Notes under the pieces: model-generated
Databases searched by the model: none
The model's input: the letters and a program-made list of their open reading frames with translations, nothing else
Told to the model about the DNA's origin: nothing
Shown here: one piece after another, positions 23,428 to 32,991 of the stretch
Position numbering within the stretch: position 1 is the first letter of the stretch
How the letters are laid out: every line of letters begins with the position of its first letter
Program-made: the position numbers and the translations under genes
NCBI RefSeq assembly: GCF_013373065.1
Contig: NZ_JABXIN010000002.1
Location: 62,001 to 126,000 of the forward strand
From: Algoriphagus sp.
GTDB lineage: Bacteria; Bacteroidota; Bacteroidia; Cytophagales; Cyclobacteriaceae
DNA length: 64,000 nucleotides
Direction of reading: 5' to 3'

Positions 23428-25929
23428 TTAAAGTCTTTCAGCAATTATAATTGTTTTTTTGATGGTTTGGAGCCTTCCGTCCAAATCAAAAAGTTCCACC
23501 AACAAGATATAATACCCCGGTCGCACTTTTCTACCTTGTGAATCCGTTCCCGTCCAAGTGTAAATCCCCTGGGTCGCTAAAATTTCATTTTGGCCTAAGA
23601 CCTGAATGATCCTTCCTGCAAGATCATACACCCGAAATGTACCAATCCAACCTGGTTGATCAACCTCATAGCGAATAGTTGTGAAGGTATTTCCGTTACT
23701 GCCCTCAGGGTCAAAAATTTCAGGGTCAATTTGAATCAAATTTCCAGCAAATTCTCCGGGGACATGCTGAGAATTCTTTCTGCCCGGGGTTGCATATTCT
23801 TCATTTCCAGAAGCTGAGTGCCAGTTTCCAGAATAAGAAACAGGGCTTTGGGTCGACACCCGTTCCAAAGAAACACCTTTTGGATTGCGAAGTAAAGGAT
23901 GATGCAAGTCCTCACTGTAAGCCAACTCCTCCACTACCTGACCTTGTGGATCCAATAAGACTACTGTTCCTCCTGCAATCGGATAGCTAGGGAGAGAATT
24001 CATTTGGTGAAAAAGACCATTCGAAGATTTAGGGTAATCTAGTTTCAACCTGCTCGAGTCAGTAGTCACAGCTATAAACGAACGAGGAGGAATTACTAAA
24101 CTGCCATCAGATAGGGATCTGATTTGATCCAATTCACCCTGATCGTCCCGATTCGCCAAGTTCCATTTTCCAATCTCTAAGTACAGATCTGTTGAATTAG
24201 CCAACTCAACAAATTTGGGACTGCCGCTCAATGGGTTGAAGAGAACTTCATTCAAAAAGAGCTCTCCATTTTCTGCAATTTTAGGGCGGATGATTTCCAA
24301 AACCTGTAGAGCTAAGACATTCCCACTGCAATCTGAAAAAGAGGCTAATCGAAGTTCTATGGTTTGATTCTCAGGAAATTCATCTTCCAGTTGAATAAAT
24401 AAAGCATTACGCTGAATCCAGACAGAATCCAATAATTGAGAAGGATTGAACTCCAAGAAATCCATCTCAAATCTTGGCCGGATATACTCAGAAAATTGAA
24501 CGACTAATTGCTTTTCATTCCTGAAAAAATAATCCATGATTTGGGGAGCTGTATCATCAGGACTCAAATCCAAAACAGAGTTTTCAATTCCTGGAGTCCC
24601 CCTTTTTGAGTCAATGGAAGGTTTGAGAAAGGCTTCTTGATCACAAAGCAAATTTGGATTCACTACTTCCAAACTATACCCTCCCCCGCTGTATTCACTA
24701 CCTCCCCAACTAGCCGTAGCATATGAAATTCGATCGATTAGCTCTCCATCAATACCAACAAGGCTGATTTCATCCCCAAAATTAAAAAGTATCGGCCAAT
24801 TTTTAACAGGTATTACGTTTCCAAACTCCTTCAAGGCATCAGCACCATTTTCCGGCGCTACTATCAAATACTCTCCGGGACTCATCCAATAATCGGATAA
24901 TACGGTCTGATTTCTAGAATTTGCCAACACCAAACCTCCCAACCGAAAGTCCTTCTCGCCTCGATGATAAAGTTCCACATATTCCACATTGGGCAGATCA
25001 TTTCCCTCCCGTGGTGCAGGCATCAGTTCATTGATGACCAAATCTTTGAAATCAATGGCTGTAGGATCTTGAAAAAGAAAATTAATTGTGGTATCCACTA
25101 AAAAATTCCCGGCTAAATCCGGGATTTGTCGGACGTTTAATTGATAGTTTTTCCCTTCTTCAAACTCTTGGGCGAAACCAAGAATAACCACCGAATCCTG
25201 CTGAAGAATTGCTTCAGAAGGCTCCATCCCTTCGAGATCATAATTGAGTTGGATTTGGGAAAAAATGGGATCCAAAGGTTCTGAAAAGCTCAATTCCAAT
25301 TGGTCTCTTCTATATCCTCTAACCGAAATTATTTCTGGAGATTTTCGATCTTCTTCCCAATCCCCAAATTCAAAATCATCCATGAACCAACGCGCACAGG
25401 AGCCGGAACCCGGACCATATCGAATCCAAATTCTCAGAAAAACCTCCTCTTCATCCCACAATTCAGTAGGAAAATCTAGTTGGAATAATCGATAGGCCTG
25501 ATCTTCATTTGGAAATTCATCCTCAGAGCCTAATTGAATTTCCTCCAAGAAACCCGCATCCAAAGTATTTGAAAAACTGTAGGTCAAAATTGCCGACCTT
25601 GTCCCTGACCCATTTCGAGCTGATTTCGCCCAAAACCGAATCTTCGGCTCTATAAAATCTTTGGGATTCAATCGAATAGTAAGCTCTCCATCAAAAGTCG
25701 AAATTGGCTGGACCGCTAAAGCCTTGGCACCTTGAATCCCTTCTGAATCCACCTGAAAAATCCGAGAAGAAGTCGACCGAACTTCATTTCCATACCAGCC
25801 GGATAAAAATGGTTCTGGAAAGGATTTTATTTCAAAAGGAGATTCAAAGTCCTGCTTGAAGGTTTGGGACCATGAAAACTCGACAAACAAAATACAAGCA
25901 AGAAAAACGATAAAACAGAAAAACTTCAT
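23428..25929 (-). CDS. Secreted protein with lamin-tail domains and FlgD-like C-terminus
   Basis: The 833-residue protein has a signal peptide (MKFFCFIVFLACILFVEFSW, then SQ), a jelly-roll-like N-terminal half, bacterial Ig-like segments (FSEPLDPIFSQ, FSEYIRPRF), and two lamin-tail domains: one at VINELMPAPREGNDLPNVEY and one at LFLNEVLFNPLSGSPKFVEL. The end (FRVYDLAGRIIQVLGQ ... IYTWTGTDSQGRKVRPGYY) is the FlgD-like Ig fold seen at the C-termini of many Bacteroidota surface proteins. Probably exported and surface-attached, possibly by the type IX system, though no canonical sorting tail is clear. No enzyme motif is seen. Confidence 0.85.
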   Translation of the reverse strand: MKFFCFIVFLACILFVEFSWSQTFKQDFESPFEIKSFPEPFLSGWYGNEVRSTSSRIFQVDSEGIQGAKALAVQPISTFDGELTIRLNPKDFIEPKIRFWAKSARNGSGTRSAILTYSFSNTLDAGFLEEIQLGSEDEFPNEDQAYRLFQLDFPTELWDEEEVFLRIWIRYGPGSGSCARWFMDDFEFGDWEEDRKSPEIISVRGYRRDQLELSFSEPLDPIFSQIQLNYDLEGMEPSEAILQQDSVVILGFAQEFEEGKNYQLNVRQIPDLAGNFLVDTTINFLFQDPTAIDFKDLVINELMPAPREGNDLPNVEYVELYHRGEKDFRLGGLVLANSRNQTVLSDYWMSPGEYLIVAPENGADALKEFGNVIPVKNWPILFNFGDEISLVGIDGELIDRISYATASWGGSEYSGGGYSLEVVNPNLLCDQEAFLKPSIDSKRGTPGIENSVLDLSPDDTAPQIMDYFFRNEKQLVVQFSEYIRPRFEMDFLEFNPSQLLDSVWIQRNALFIQLEDEFPENQTIELRLASFSDCSGNVLALQVLEIIRPKIAENGELFLNEVLFNPLSGSPKFVELANSTDLYLEIGKWNLANRDDQGELDQIRSLSDGSLVIPPRSFIAVTTDSSRLKLDYPKSSNGLFHQMNSLPSYPIAGGTVVLLDPQGQVVEELAYSEDLHHPLLRNPKGVSLERVSTQSPVSYSGNWHSASGNEEYATPGRKNSQHVPGEFAGNLIQIDPEIFDPEGSNGNTFTTIRYEVDQPGWIGTFRVYDLAGRIIQVLGQNEILATQGIYTWTGTDSQGRKVRPGYYILLVELFDLDGRLQTIKKTIIIAERL

Positions 25930-26026
25930 AATTCCTAAAAAAGTTATTGACTAAAAATATAAAAGATTTTTTAAATGAAAAAGAAGGATTTTTCAAAGTA
26001 TTCCCCTGAAAATGAGCGAAGACTCT

Positions 26027-26034
26027 TACTTTTG
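26027..26034 (+). promoter_or_regulatory. -7 element of the asd promoter
   Basis: TACTTTTG fits TAnnTTTG and lies 31 bases before the chosen asd start at 26066, inside the frame of the longer ORF, which argues against the upstream start. Confidence 0.6.
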
Positions 26035-26065
26035 CAATCCAAATAAAACCTATCGAACCAACGAC

Positions 26066-27055
26066 ATGAAACTTGCAGTGGTAGGAGCTACCGGACTCGT
26101 AGGCTCCGAAATTCTTGAGGTGCTTGATGAGCACAATTTTCCATATGATGAATTACTATTGGTTGCTTCCGAGCGATCAGTAGGAAAACAAATAACCTAC
26201 AAAGACAAAACCTACACGGTAATTGGCTTGGAAGAAGCAGTAGCGGCCAAACCACAAATTGCCATCTTCTCAGCGGGTGGAAGCACTTCTCTGGAGTGGG
26301 CTCCAAAATTTGCAGAAGTCGGCACCACCGTAGTGGACAATTCTTCGGCTTGGCGAATGGATCCAAGTAAAAAATTGGTTGTGCCAGAAATCAATGCAAA
26401 GGAACTTACCACTGAGGATAAAATTATCGCAAACCCCAACTGCTCCACCATCCAAATGGTCTTAGCGTTGGAGCCTTTGCGTCAGCGATATGGAATCAAA
26501 CGAATTGTTGTTTCTACCTATCAGTCTGTAACCGGAACCGGCAAAGCTGCTGTAGATCAAATGATGGCTGAGCGCTCAGGAGAAGAACCTGAAATGGTAT
26601 ATCCTTATAAAATTGATATGAATGTGCTTCCTCATATCGATGTATTCCAACCTAATGGCTATACCAAGGAGGAAATGAAAATGATCAACGAAACCAAAAA
26701 GATTTTCGGGGATAATGCCATCGCTGTAACAGCGACTACTGTCCGAATCCCGACGATCGGAGGGCACTCTGAATCTGTCAATGTTGAGTTCAAAGAAGAT
26801 TTTGACATGGAGGAAGTTCGAAAGCTTCTTTCTGAAACTCCTGGGGTGATTGTTCAAGATGATCCGGCAAATCTCTTGTATCCAATGCCTATCACTGCCC
26901 ACAAACGTGATGAGGTTTTCGTAGGCCGTCTCCGAAGAGATGAGTCACAAGAGAATACCTTAAATATGTGGATTGTGGCGGATAATCTTAGAAAAGGTGC
27001 CGCTACAAACGCGGTTCAGATTGCAGAATACTTAGTTGCAGAAGGCTTGGTTTAA
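26066..27055 (+). CDS. asd: Aspartate-semialdehyde dehydrogenase
   Basis: The start MKLAVVGATGLVGSE puts the NADP-binding glycine motif at residues 7-15 and follows a promoter box; the longer frame has no family sequence. The 329-residue enzyme has the nucleophile C126 in NPNCSTIQM, QSVTGTGKAAVDQM and the catalytic histidine region IGGHSES. It makes aspartate semialdehyde for lysine/diaminopimelate, threonine and methionine. The next gene overlaps its stop by one base (TAATG), so they are translationally coupled. Confidence 0.96.
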   Translation: MKLAVVGATGLVGSEILEVLDEHNFPYDELLLVASERSVGKQITYKDKTYTVIGLEEAVAAKPQIAIFSAGGSTSLEWAPKFAEVGTTVVDNSSAWRMDPSKKLVVPEINAKELTTEDKIIANPNCSTIQMVLALEPLRQRYGIKRIVVSTYQSVTGTGKAAVDQMMAERSGEEPEMVYPYKIDMNVLPHIDVFQPNGYTKEEMKMINETKKIFGDNAIAVTATTVRIPTIGGHSESVNVEFKEDFDMEEVRKLLSETPGVIVQDDPANLLYPMPITAHKRDEVFVGRLRRDESQENTLNMWIVADNLRKGAATNAVQIAEYLVAEGLV

Positions 27056-28245
27056 TGGATTTCAGCGAATTTCATAGCGCTGAATTCCAACAATTTGTGC
27101 AGGATCATCTTCAGGATGATCCTGTTCAAATTCGATTAAAATACCATGGCAAAGTAAAGTTTGATCTTCAGGCTGCTGTCCAACAAATCGCCGCGCGAAA
27201 AAGTCTGAAAAAGAAATTACCTGATTGGATAGCCAATCCATCTATTTTTTTCCCAGGAAATATTCCTCTCGAACAAAGCAGTTCAGAAATTACCGCCCGA
27301 TTCAAAGCTGAGAAGTTATCCGGGGATAGCATGCTGGACCTCACGGGAGGCTTGGGTGTAGATTCCTATTATTTGAGCAAGGGTTTTAAAACAGCTATTT
27401 ATTGCGAGCAGCAACCCGAACTTTTTGAGATATCCCGTCATAATTTGGAACAGATAACTACTGGAAAGTTCGATTTTTTTCTGGGTGATGGTATCGAGTT
27501 TTTAAAAAAGACCAACCAATCCTTTGACTTAGTATATGCCGATCCTGCGAGGCGGGGAAAAGGAAATCAGAAATTGTACAAGCTGGAGGATTGTGAACCG
27601 AATCTAGTGGAAGCATGGGACCTTCTCAAATCAAAAGCCTCTCAGGTTCTTCTCAAATACTCTCCCATGCTGGATATTTCTCAGGCTTGGAAAACCTTGC
27701 CAGATATTCAGAAAATCACTGTACTGTCAGTAAAAAATGAGGTCAAAGAACTACTTCTCCATTGGTCCAAATTGATGGAAGGTCAACCAAAACGAATTGA
27801 AGTTTTTGACCTAGAATCCGATTACCCTCCTTTTTCCTTCTTTCAGGAGGAAGAAGAGCAGGCAAGTTCGGAATTTGGAGATCCGGGAAAATACCTCATT
27901 GAGCCTTTAAGTGGAATTTTAAAAACCGGGGCTTTTAAGCTATTTGGAAAACGCTTCGGGTTGAAAAAAATAGATCCAAACAGCCATCTCTATACTTCGA
28001 CCAATATCCCTCAAAATATCCCGGGAAGGGTCTTTGAAATCATGGAAGAAGTGTCCCCAAGAAAAAAAGATATCCAGAAAATAATTCCTAGTGGAAAGGC
28101 AAATGTGATCACACGAAATTATTCCATGGGTGCTGAGGAACTCCGCAAAAAACTAGGTCTCAAAGATGGCGGTGAAGAGTATTTGATTGGGACCAAAACC
28201 CTAAAGGGTTTTCAGGTTTTTCGTTGTAGAAGAGTACTCAAATAA
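27055..28245 (+). CDS. THUMP-like class I methyltransferase
   Basis: The 396-residue protein has an N-terminal helical part, a SAM-binding core (MLDLTGGLGVDSYYLSKGF, then IYCEQQPELFEISRHNL), and the catalytic-loop region DLVYADPARRGKGNQK. A C-terminal ferredoxin-like/THUMP-like domain follows (about 310-396; GKANVITRNYSMGAEELRKK). This matches the Bacteroidota family with THUMP-like domains, predicted to modify RNA; DPARRG resembles DPPR/NPPY loops of base N-methyltransferases. The exact RNA position is unknown. It overlaps asd by one base. Confidence 0.88.
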   Translation: MDFSEFHSAEFQQFVQDHLQDDPVQIRLKYHGKVKFDLQAAVQQIAARKSLKKKLPDWIANPSIFFPGNIPLEQSSSEITARFKAEKLSGDSMLDLTGGLGVDSYYLSKGFKTAIYCEQQPELFEISRHNLEQITTGKFDFFLGDGIEFLKKTNQSFDLVYADPARRGKGNQKLYKLEDCEPNLVEAWDLLKSKASQVLLKYSPMLDISQAWKTLPDIQKITVLSVKNEVKELLLHWSKLMEGQPKRIEVFDLESDYPPFSFFQEEEEQASSEFGDPGKYLIEPLSGILKTGAFKLFGKRFGLKKIDPNSHLYTSTNIPQNIPGRVFEIMEEVSPRKKDIQKIIPSGKANVITRNYSMGAEELRKKLGLKDGGEEYLIGTKTLKGFQVFRCRRVLK

Positions 28246-28270
28246 AAAAAGTGAAGGATTACTCCTTCAC
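28244..28270 (-). terminator. Terminator overlapping the 3' end of the DUF4834 gene
   Basis: On the minus strand, GTGAAGGA / TCCTTCAC closes a GTAA loop that includes the stop codon, followed by seven Ts. The A run on the plus side comes just after the methyltransferase gene. Confidence 0.75.
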
Positions 28271-28516
28271 TTCTTCAAAGTCGACATATTCGCCGCCATC
28301 TATATCTTTTTGGCGTTTTCGATCGTGATCCTTAGGGATAAAATCCACATGTACTTCATCACTCCTTCTGGATTGTGCTTGCTGAGTTCTTCGTTGCTCC
28401 CGCTCCGCTTCTGCTACCTGTTGGGCAAACTTGGCCAACTTGGTTCGAAGAAAGTAGCGAATCAATTGCCCAAGCAACCAACCAACACCTAAGATTATTA
28501 TTAGAAACTTTACCAA
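28259..28516 (-). CDS. DUF4834-family small membrane protein
   Basis: An 85-residue protein with one N-terminal membrane segment (VKFLIIILGVGWLLGQLIRY), then a basic, coiled and finally acidic cytoplasmic tail (QVAEAEREQRRTQQAQSRR ... EYVDFEEVKE). The family is confined to Bacteroidota and has no assigned role. It lies 23 bases downstream of carB and is probably the last gene of that transcript, with its stop codon inside the terminator loop. Confidence 0.8.
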   Translation of the reverse strand: MVKFLIIILGVGWLLGQLIRYFLRTKLAKFAQQVAEAEREQRRTQQAQSRRSDEVHVDFIPKDHDRKRQKDIDGGEYVDFEEVKE

Positions 28517-28539
28517 AACGTAGATTTTTTCTTTTGAAA

Positions 28540-31359
28540 TTATCTACTCAAGTACAGGTTACGCTCTGAGTAGATTTTAAGGAAATAATCGTCCATGAGG
28601 TCATCGATAAAGTAAATCGCCTCTCCTGTGGACTTCATTTCAGGCCCTAGCTCCTTATTTACATTTGGGAATTTATGGAAGGAGAAAACAGGTTCCTTGA
28701 TAGCATAACCCTTCTTCACCGGATTGAATTCAAAATCCGTCACTTTTTTCTCTCCCAACATCACCTTGGTCGCATAATTCACGTAAGGCTCCTGATAAGC
28801 TTTGCAGATAAATGGTACGGTTCGGGAAGCTCTCGGGTTGGCTTCGATCACATATACTTTGTCATTTTTGATCGCAAACTGAATATTAATCAAGCCTTTG
28901 GTCTTCAAGGCCAAAGCAATACGCTCCGTGTAGGTTTCAATCTGTCGAATCACCAAATCTCCCAAGTTGTATGGAGGAAGCACCGCATAGGAATCTCCGG
29001 AGTGGATACCGGCTGGCTCGATGTGCTGCATGATTCCGATGATATACACATTTTCTCCATCGCATATCGCATCCGCTTCCGCCTCAATCGCTCCTTCTAA
29101 GAAATGATCCAAAAGAATCTCATTGTTTGGAATGTCTTTCAAGACATTGACCACATGCTCCTCAAGTTCTTTCTCATTGATCACAATTTTCATCCCTTGA
29201 CCACCCAATACATAACTTGGACGTACCAAAAGCGGGAATCCAATTTTCTTGCAAAGCTCTAATGCTTCGTCGGTATTGTGAATGGTACCAAACTCAGGGT
29301 AAGGGACATTATTATCTTTCAACAAGGTTGAAAACAGACCTCTATCCTCAGCCAAATCCAATGCCTCAAAGCTGGTTCCTATGATTTTGATTCCATACTT
29401 ATCGAGCTTTTCGGCCAACTTCAAAGCAGTCTGACCACCCAATTGTACAATTACGCCTTCTGGTTTCTCGTGAAGGATGATTTCATAAATATGCTCCCAG
29501 AATACCGGTTCGAAGTAAAGCTTATCCGCGACATCAAAGTCAGTAGATACCGTTTCCGGATTACAGTTGATCATGATAGTCTCATAGCCACATTCTTTCG
29601 CCGCCAAAACCCCATGTACGCAAGAGTAGTCAAATTCAATTCCCTGCCCCACACGGTTTGGTCCAGATCCCAAAACAACCACTTTCTTTGTGTCTGTTTG
29701 GATGGACTCATTTTCCTCCCCGAAAGAAGAATAATAGTAAGGTGTTTGAGCCTCAAATTCGGCTGCACAGGTATCTACGAGTTTATATACTCGCTTGATC
29801 CCCATTTCCATGTAGCGCTTGTTGAAGACCTCACTTTCCAAGCAGCCTAACAAATGCGCAATCTGACGGTCAGCATAGCCTTTTTTCTTGGCTAAATCCA
29901 TAACCTCAAACGGAATAGTTTCAATTGTGAATTTCTCGATTTCCGCTTCCAAGTGAATCAGTTCTTCAATTTGCTTGAGGAACCACTTATCGATTTTGGT
30001 TAAGTCGTGGATAGTACGAAAGGAAATTCCCAATTTGAATGCATCATACACATGGAAAAGACGATTCCAGCTCGGATTCGCCAAGGAGTAAAGAATCTTA
30101 TCTTGGTCCCGAAGTTCTTTTCCGTCGGCTCCTAGTCCATTTCTTTTGATTTCCAAAGACTGGCAGGCCTTCTGCAAAGCCTCTTGGAAATTCCGACCAA
30201 TTCCCATTACCTCTCCAACGGCCTTCATAGAAAGTCCCAATCGACGGTCAGAGCCCTTGAATTTATCAAAGTTCCATCTTGGGATTTTAACGATTACATA
30301 GTCGATAGATGGCTCAAAATACGCGGAAGTGGTTCCCGTAATAGAATTGGATAATTCATCCAAATTATAGCCAATTGCGAGTTTCGCGGCCACTTTTGCA
30401 ATCGGGTACCCGGTTGCCTTGGAAGCCAAAGCAGATGAACGAGAAACCCGAGGGTTAATCTCAATACCAATAATTTCTTGGTTATCTGGACTGACAGCAA
30501 ACTGTACATTACAGCCTCCGGCGAAATTACCGATGGAGTTCATCATGGTTATTGCATAATTCCGCATCCGCTGATAAACGGTGTCAGGAAGTGTCATCGC
30601 AGGAGCCACCGTTATGGAGTCTCCTGTATGTACTCCCATCGGGTCAAAGTTCTCAATGGAACAGATAACAATCATGTTCCCGATATTATCCCGCATTACC
30701 TCCAACTCATACTCTTTCCAACCCAGGATACTTTGCTCAATTAAAACCTCGTGAACTGGTGAAGCTTGCAATCCAGCCGATAGCGCTTTTTCAAATTCTT
30801 CCTTTGTCTCCACAAACGCGCCTCCAGCCCCTCCCAAAGTGTAGGAAGCACGAATAATCAGTGGGAAGCCAATTTCCTGCGCAATTTCTTTTCCCTGAAG
30901 AAAGGAAGTAGCTGTTGCACCCTTGCAGACACCCACCCCAATTTTCTCCATCAACTCCTTAAATTTCTCCCTATTTTCAGCTGTATCGATCGCATCGATA
31001 TCCACACCAATCATCCGCACATTGTGGTGCTTCCAAATCCCTGCCTTCTCACAATCGATGGCTAGGTTTAATGCAGTTTGACCACCCATAGTCGGCAGAA
31101 CAGCATCGATATCCGGGTGGTCAGTTAAAATTTTTCTGATTGATTTCTTTTCCAGAGGCAGCAGATAAACATTATCAGCAGTGACTGGGTCAGTCATGAT
31201 CGTTGCCGGGTTGGAATTGATCAGGGTGACGATGATTCCTTCTTCCCGGAGCGATCGTGCTGCTTGCGAACCAGAATAGTCAAATTCACAAGCTTGACCG
31301 ATGACGATGGGACCTGAACCGATAATGAGAACGTGCTTGATGCTACTGTCTTTTGGCAT
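28540..31359 (-). CDS. carB: Carbamoyl-phosphate synthase large subunit, without MGS domain
   Basis: The 939-residue protein has two ATP-grasp halves: GSGPIVIGQACEFDYSG starts the first and GSGPNRVGQGIEFDYS the second. Both carry EINPR/EANPR metal-site motifs. It makes carbamoyl phosphate for pyrimidines and arginine with glutamine-derived ammonia from CarA, which is not nearby. E. coli CarB is 1073 residues and ends in the MGS-like domain that binds UMP, IMP and ornithine; here the chain stops after LKIYSERNLYLSR, about where that domain would begin. No MGS coding sequence follows. Confidence 0.96.
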   Translation of the reverse strand: MPKDSSIKHVLIIGSGPIVIGQACEFDYSGSQAARSLREEGIIVTLINSNPATIMTDPVTADNVYLLPLEKKSIRKILTDHPDIDAVLPTMGGQTALNLAIDCEKAGIWKHHNVRMIGVDIDAIDTAENREKFKELMEKIGVGVCKGATATSFLQGKEIAQEIGFPLIIRASYTLGGAGGAFVETKEEFEKALSAGLQASPVHEVLIEQSILGWKEYELEVMRDNIGNMIVICSIENFDPMGVHTGDSITVAPAMTLPDTVYQRMRNYAITMMNSIGNFAGGCNVQFAVSPDNQEIIGIEINPRVSRSSALASKATGYPIAKVAAKLAIGYNLDELSNSITGTTSAYFEPSIDYVIVKIPRWNFDKFKGSDRRLGLSMKAVGEVMGIGRNFQEALQKACQSLEIKRNGLGADGKELRDQDKILYSLANPSWNRLFHVYDAFKLGISFRTIHDLTKIDKWFLKQIEELIHLEAEIEKFTIETIPFEVMDLAKKKGYADRQIAHLLGCLESEVFNKRYMEMGIKRVYKLVDTCAAEFEAQTPYYYSSFGEENESIQTDTKKVVVLGSGPNRVGQGIEFDYSCVHGVLAAKECGYETIMINCNPETVSTDFDVADKLYFEPVFWEHIYEIILHEKPEGVIVQLGGQTALKLAEKLDKYGIKIIGTSFEALDLAEDRGLFSTLLKDNNVPYPEFGTIHNTDEALELCKKIGFPLLVRPSYVLGGQGMKIVINEKELEEHVVNVLKDIPNNEILLDHFLEGAIEAEADAICDGENVYIIGIMQHIEPAGIHSGDSYAVLPPYNLGDLVIRQIETYTERIALALKTKGLINIQFAIKNDKVYVIEANPRASRTVPFICKAYQEPYVNYATKVMLGEKKVTDFEFNPVKKGYAIKEPVFSFHKFPNVNKELGPEMKSTGEAIYFIDDLMDDYFLKIYSERNLYLSR

Positions 31360-31489
31360 TTGAAAGGTGAGTTGAGAGGATATTTTTACTTAAGTCCAAA
31401 TTGGGGCAAAATTAGAAAATTATTCGGAAGGCTCATGGTAAAGAATGATGAAAGTACCTGATCTATCAAAATAAATCTCTTTAAGGGAG

Positions 31490-31786
31490 CTATTTAAACT
31501 TCAGGTAGCTAATTGTAAGGATTACCAATGCTAGGGTAATGCCCACAATTAAAAACAAAACCTTCTTTTTAGTTTCCTTTTGTCCGGGTTGATCCTTCCT
31601 AATTCGACCTTCCTTTTTATACTTTTCTTCCAAAGCAATTCCAATTGGTAGTCCAATTGCCATCCCCGTACCTACAAAGGCAAAATTTCCGATGGCTAAA
31701 GAGAAAGCGATTCCAATTGGCAAGCCCAGAAGTGTTCCCATTAGAATGAAATAGCCTTGGGGGAAGGTCTTTTTTTCTTTATTCAT
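31490..31786 (-). CDS. Small membrane protein with an internal GLPIGIA repeat
   Basis: A 98-residue protein with two adjacent glycine-rich membrane segments (GYFILMGTLLGLPIGIAFSL and FAFVGTGMAIGLPIGIALE) that share GLPIGIA, a basic linker (KYKKEGRIRKDQPGQKETKKK) and a third membrane segment at the end. The repeated glycines suggest tight helix packing. I do not recognise a family. It lies upstream of carB, in the same direction, with 130 bases between. Confidence 0.7.
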   Translation of the reverse strand: MNKEKKTFPQGYFILMGTLLGLPIGIAFSLAIGNFAFVGTGMAIGLPIGIALEEKYKKEGRIRKDQPGQKETKKKVLFLIVGITLALVILTISYLKFK

Positions 31787-31944
31787 GATTAAGATTTTTA
31801 ACTTTATAAGACTAAGGATTGGCTATAATAAAGACGGCATCAAATCAGCTTGCAGTCTCTAAACAGGATGACTCCTTATGTAACCTGGGTTACAACTTTC
31901 GCCAATTCTTATTTCTTACCTTTACACCACAAAATAGCACTACT

Positions 31945-32307
31945 ATGCCTACCGTAAAACTTACAACCCAGAAATTCAAAGAAGAAGTATTTGATTATAC
32001 GACAGAAAGAGAGTGGAAATTCAAAGGCTCCAAGCCTGCAATTATAGATTTCTATGCAGATTGGTGTGGACCATGCAAAATGGTTGCCCCTATCTTGGAA
32101 GAACTGGCTAATGAAAATCCGGACATTGTTATCTATAAGGTAGATACTGAGGTAGAACAGGAACTTTCTGCAGTATTTCAGATTCGAAGCATTCCAAGCA
32201 TTCTGTTTATCCCAATGGACAAGCAGCCTATGATGCAAGCAGGAGCATTGCCTAAGCATATCTTGGAAGAAGTGATCCAAAAAGAATTGTTGAGCTCTGC
32301 ATCTTAA
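31945..32307 (+). CDS. trxA: Thioredoxin
   Basis: The start MPTVKLTTQKFKEEVFDY gives a 120-residue cytoplasmic thioredoxin. The longer frame adds 42 codons with no signal peptide, and a near-consensus -7 box (TACCTTTA) lies just upstream of the chosen start. The redox site is WCGPC (C41, C44) within FYADWCGPCKMVAPI, and the cis-proline is in IRSIPSILF. It is slightly longer at the N-terminus than E. coli TrxA. Single gene with its own terminator. Confidence 0.95.
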   Translation: MPTVKLTTQKFKEEVFDYTTEREWKFKGSKPAIIDFYADWCGPCKMVAPILEELANENPDIVIYKVDTEVEQELSAVFQIRSIPSILFIPMDKQPMMQAGALPKHILEEVIQKELLSSAS

Positions 32308-32330
32308 GAATCAACACCCATATAAAGCGA

Positions 32331-32359
32331 AAACCGGAGTCAACTGGCTCCGGTTTTTT
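32331..32359 (+). terminator. Terminator after trxA
   Basis: The stem AAACCGGAG / CTCCGGTTT with an 8-nt loop is followed by Ts; the left A run also suits the convergent gene. Confidence 0.88.
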
Positions 32360-32407
32360 CATTTCTAATGATTTTGAACCCTTTATTGAAAAAGGACTTG
32401 AAACAAA

Positions 32408-32908
32408 TCACTTTTCAGAATCCAATCGATACAACATTTCCAAAAGAGGAACTCCAAAATTCCGGGATTTAATCTGACTGACTTTTTTAAATCCAAATCG
32501 TTCGTATAAACTAACCGCTGGATCCAAGCCGGATGTAGTATACAGGAAAGCCCCTTTGTATCCTTTTTCCCTGTAAAAATCCATCCATTCCTCCATCAGT
32601 TTTTTACCCAGTCCCATCCCTCGATAAGGCTTTTCCAAAATAAAATAACGTAACTGCGCCTGAGCATCCTGCCTGTGCATTAAAAGTAAGAACCCGATCA
32701 TTTTCCCTTCCTTTTCTACCACCCAAACCCGATCACGATTGGAATCAAATTGCCGATAAAATTCTAAAAGGCTATCCATCACATAGGCTTCAAAACCCAT
32801 CCCAAACCCATGTTCTTCAAAATAAATTCGTCCATGTAAAGCGGCTATTTGCCCCAAGTCTCCGGGTTGCAAATTATTTCTGACACTAATGCTTGAATCG
32901 GAAATCAT
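32408..32908 (-). CDS. GNAT-family N-acetyltransferase
   Basis: A 166-residue protein with the acetyl-CoA pyrophosphate-binding signature in YFILEKPYRGMGLGKKLME, preceded by RDRVWVVEKEGKMIGFLLL and followed by LYTTSGLDPAVSLYERFGFK, the usual motif B region. It resembles the acetyltransferases often fused to MarR regulators, but no DNA-binding domain is present. The acceptor is unknown. Confidence 0.88.
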   Translation of the reverse strand: MISDSSISVRNNLQPGDLGQIAALHGRIYFEEHGFGMGFEAYVMDSLLEFYRQFDSNRDRVWVVEKEGKMIGFLLLMHRQDAQAQLRYFILEKPYRGMGLGKKLMEEWMDFYREKGYKGAFLYTTSGLDPAVSLYERFGFKKVSQIKSRNFGVPLLEMLYRLDSEK

Positions 32909-32991
32909 TTCGTGCTGGTTTTGAAAAAGTTACCAATAAATTACTAACAAAAACAGGAAAGAAAAAATCTGGAAAGTCTACAGCGAGAAAC

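Noticed and set aside
28244-28540. Frameshift hiding a CarB allosteric domain.
   Set aside because: The bases after the stop encode the DUF4834 protein in the usual order; no MGS-like residues appear in any frame.
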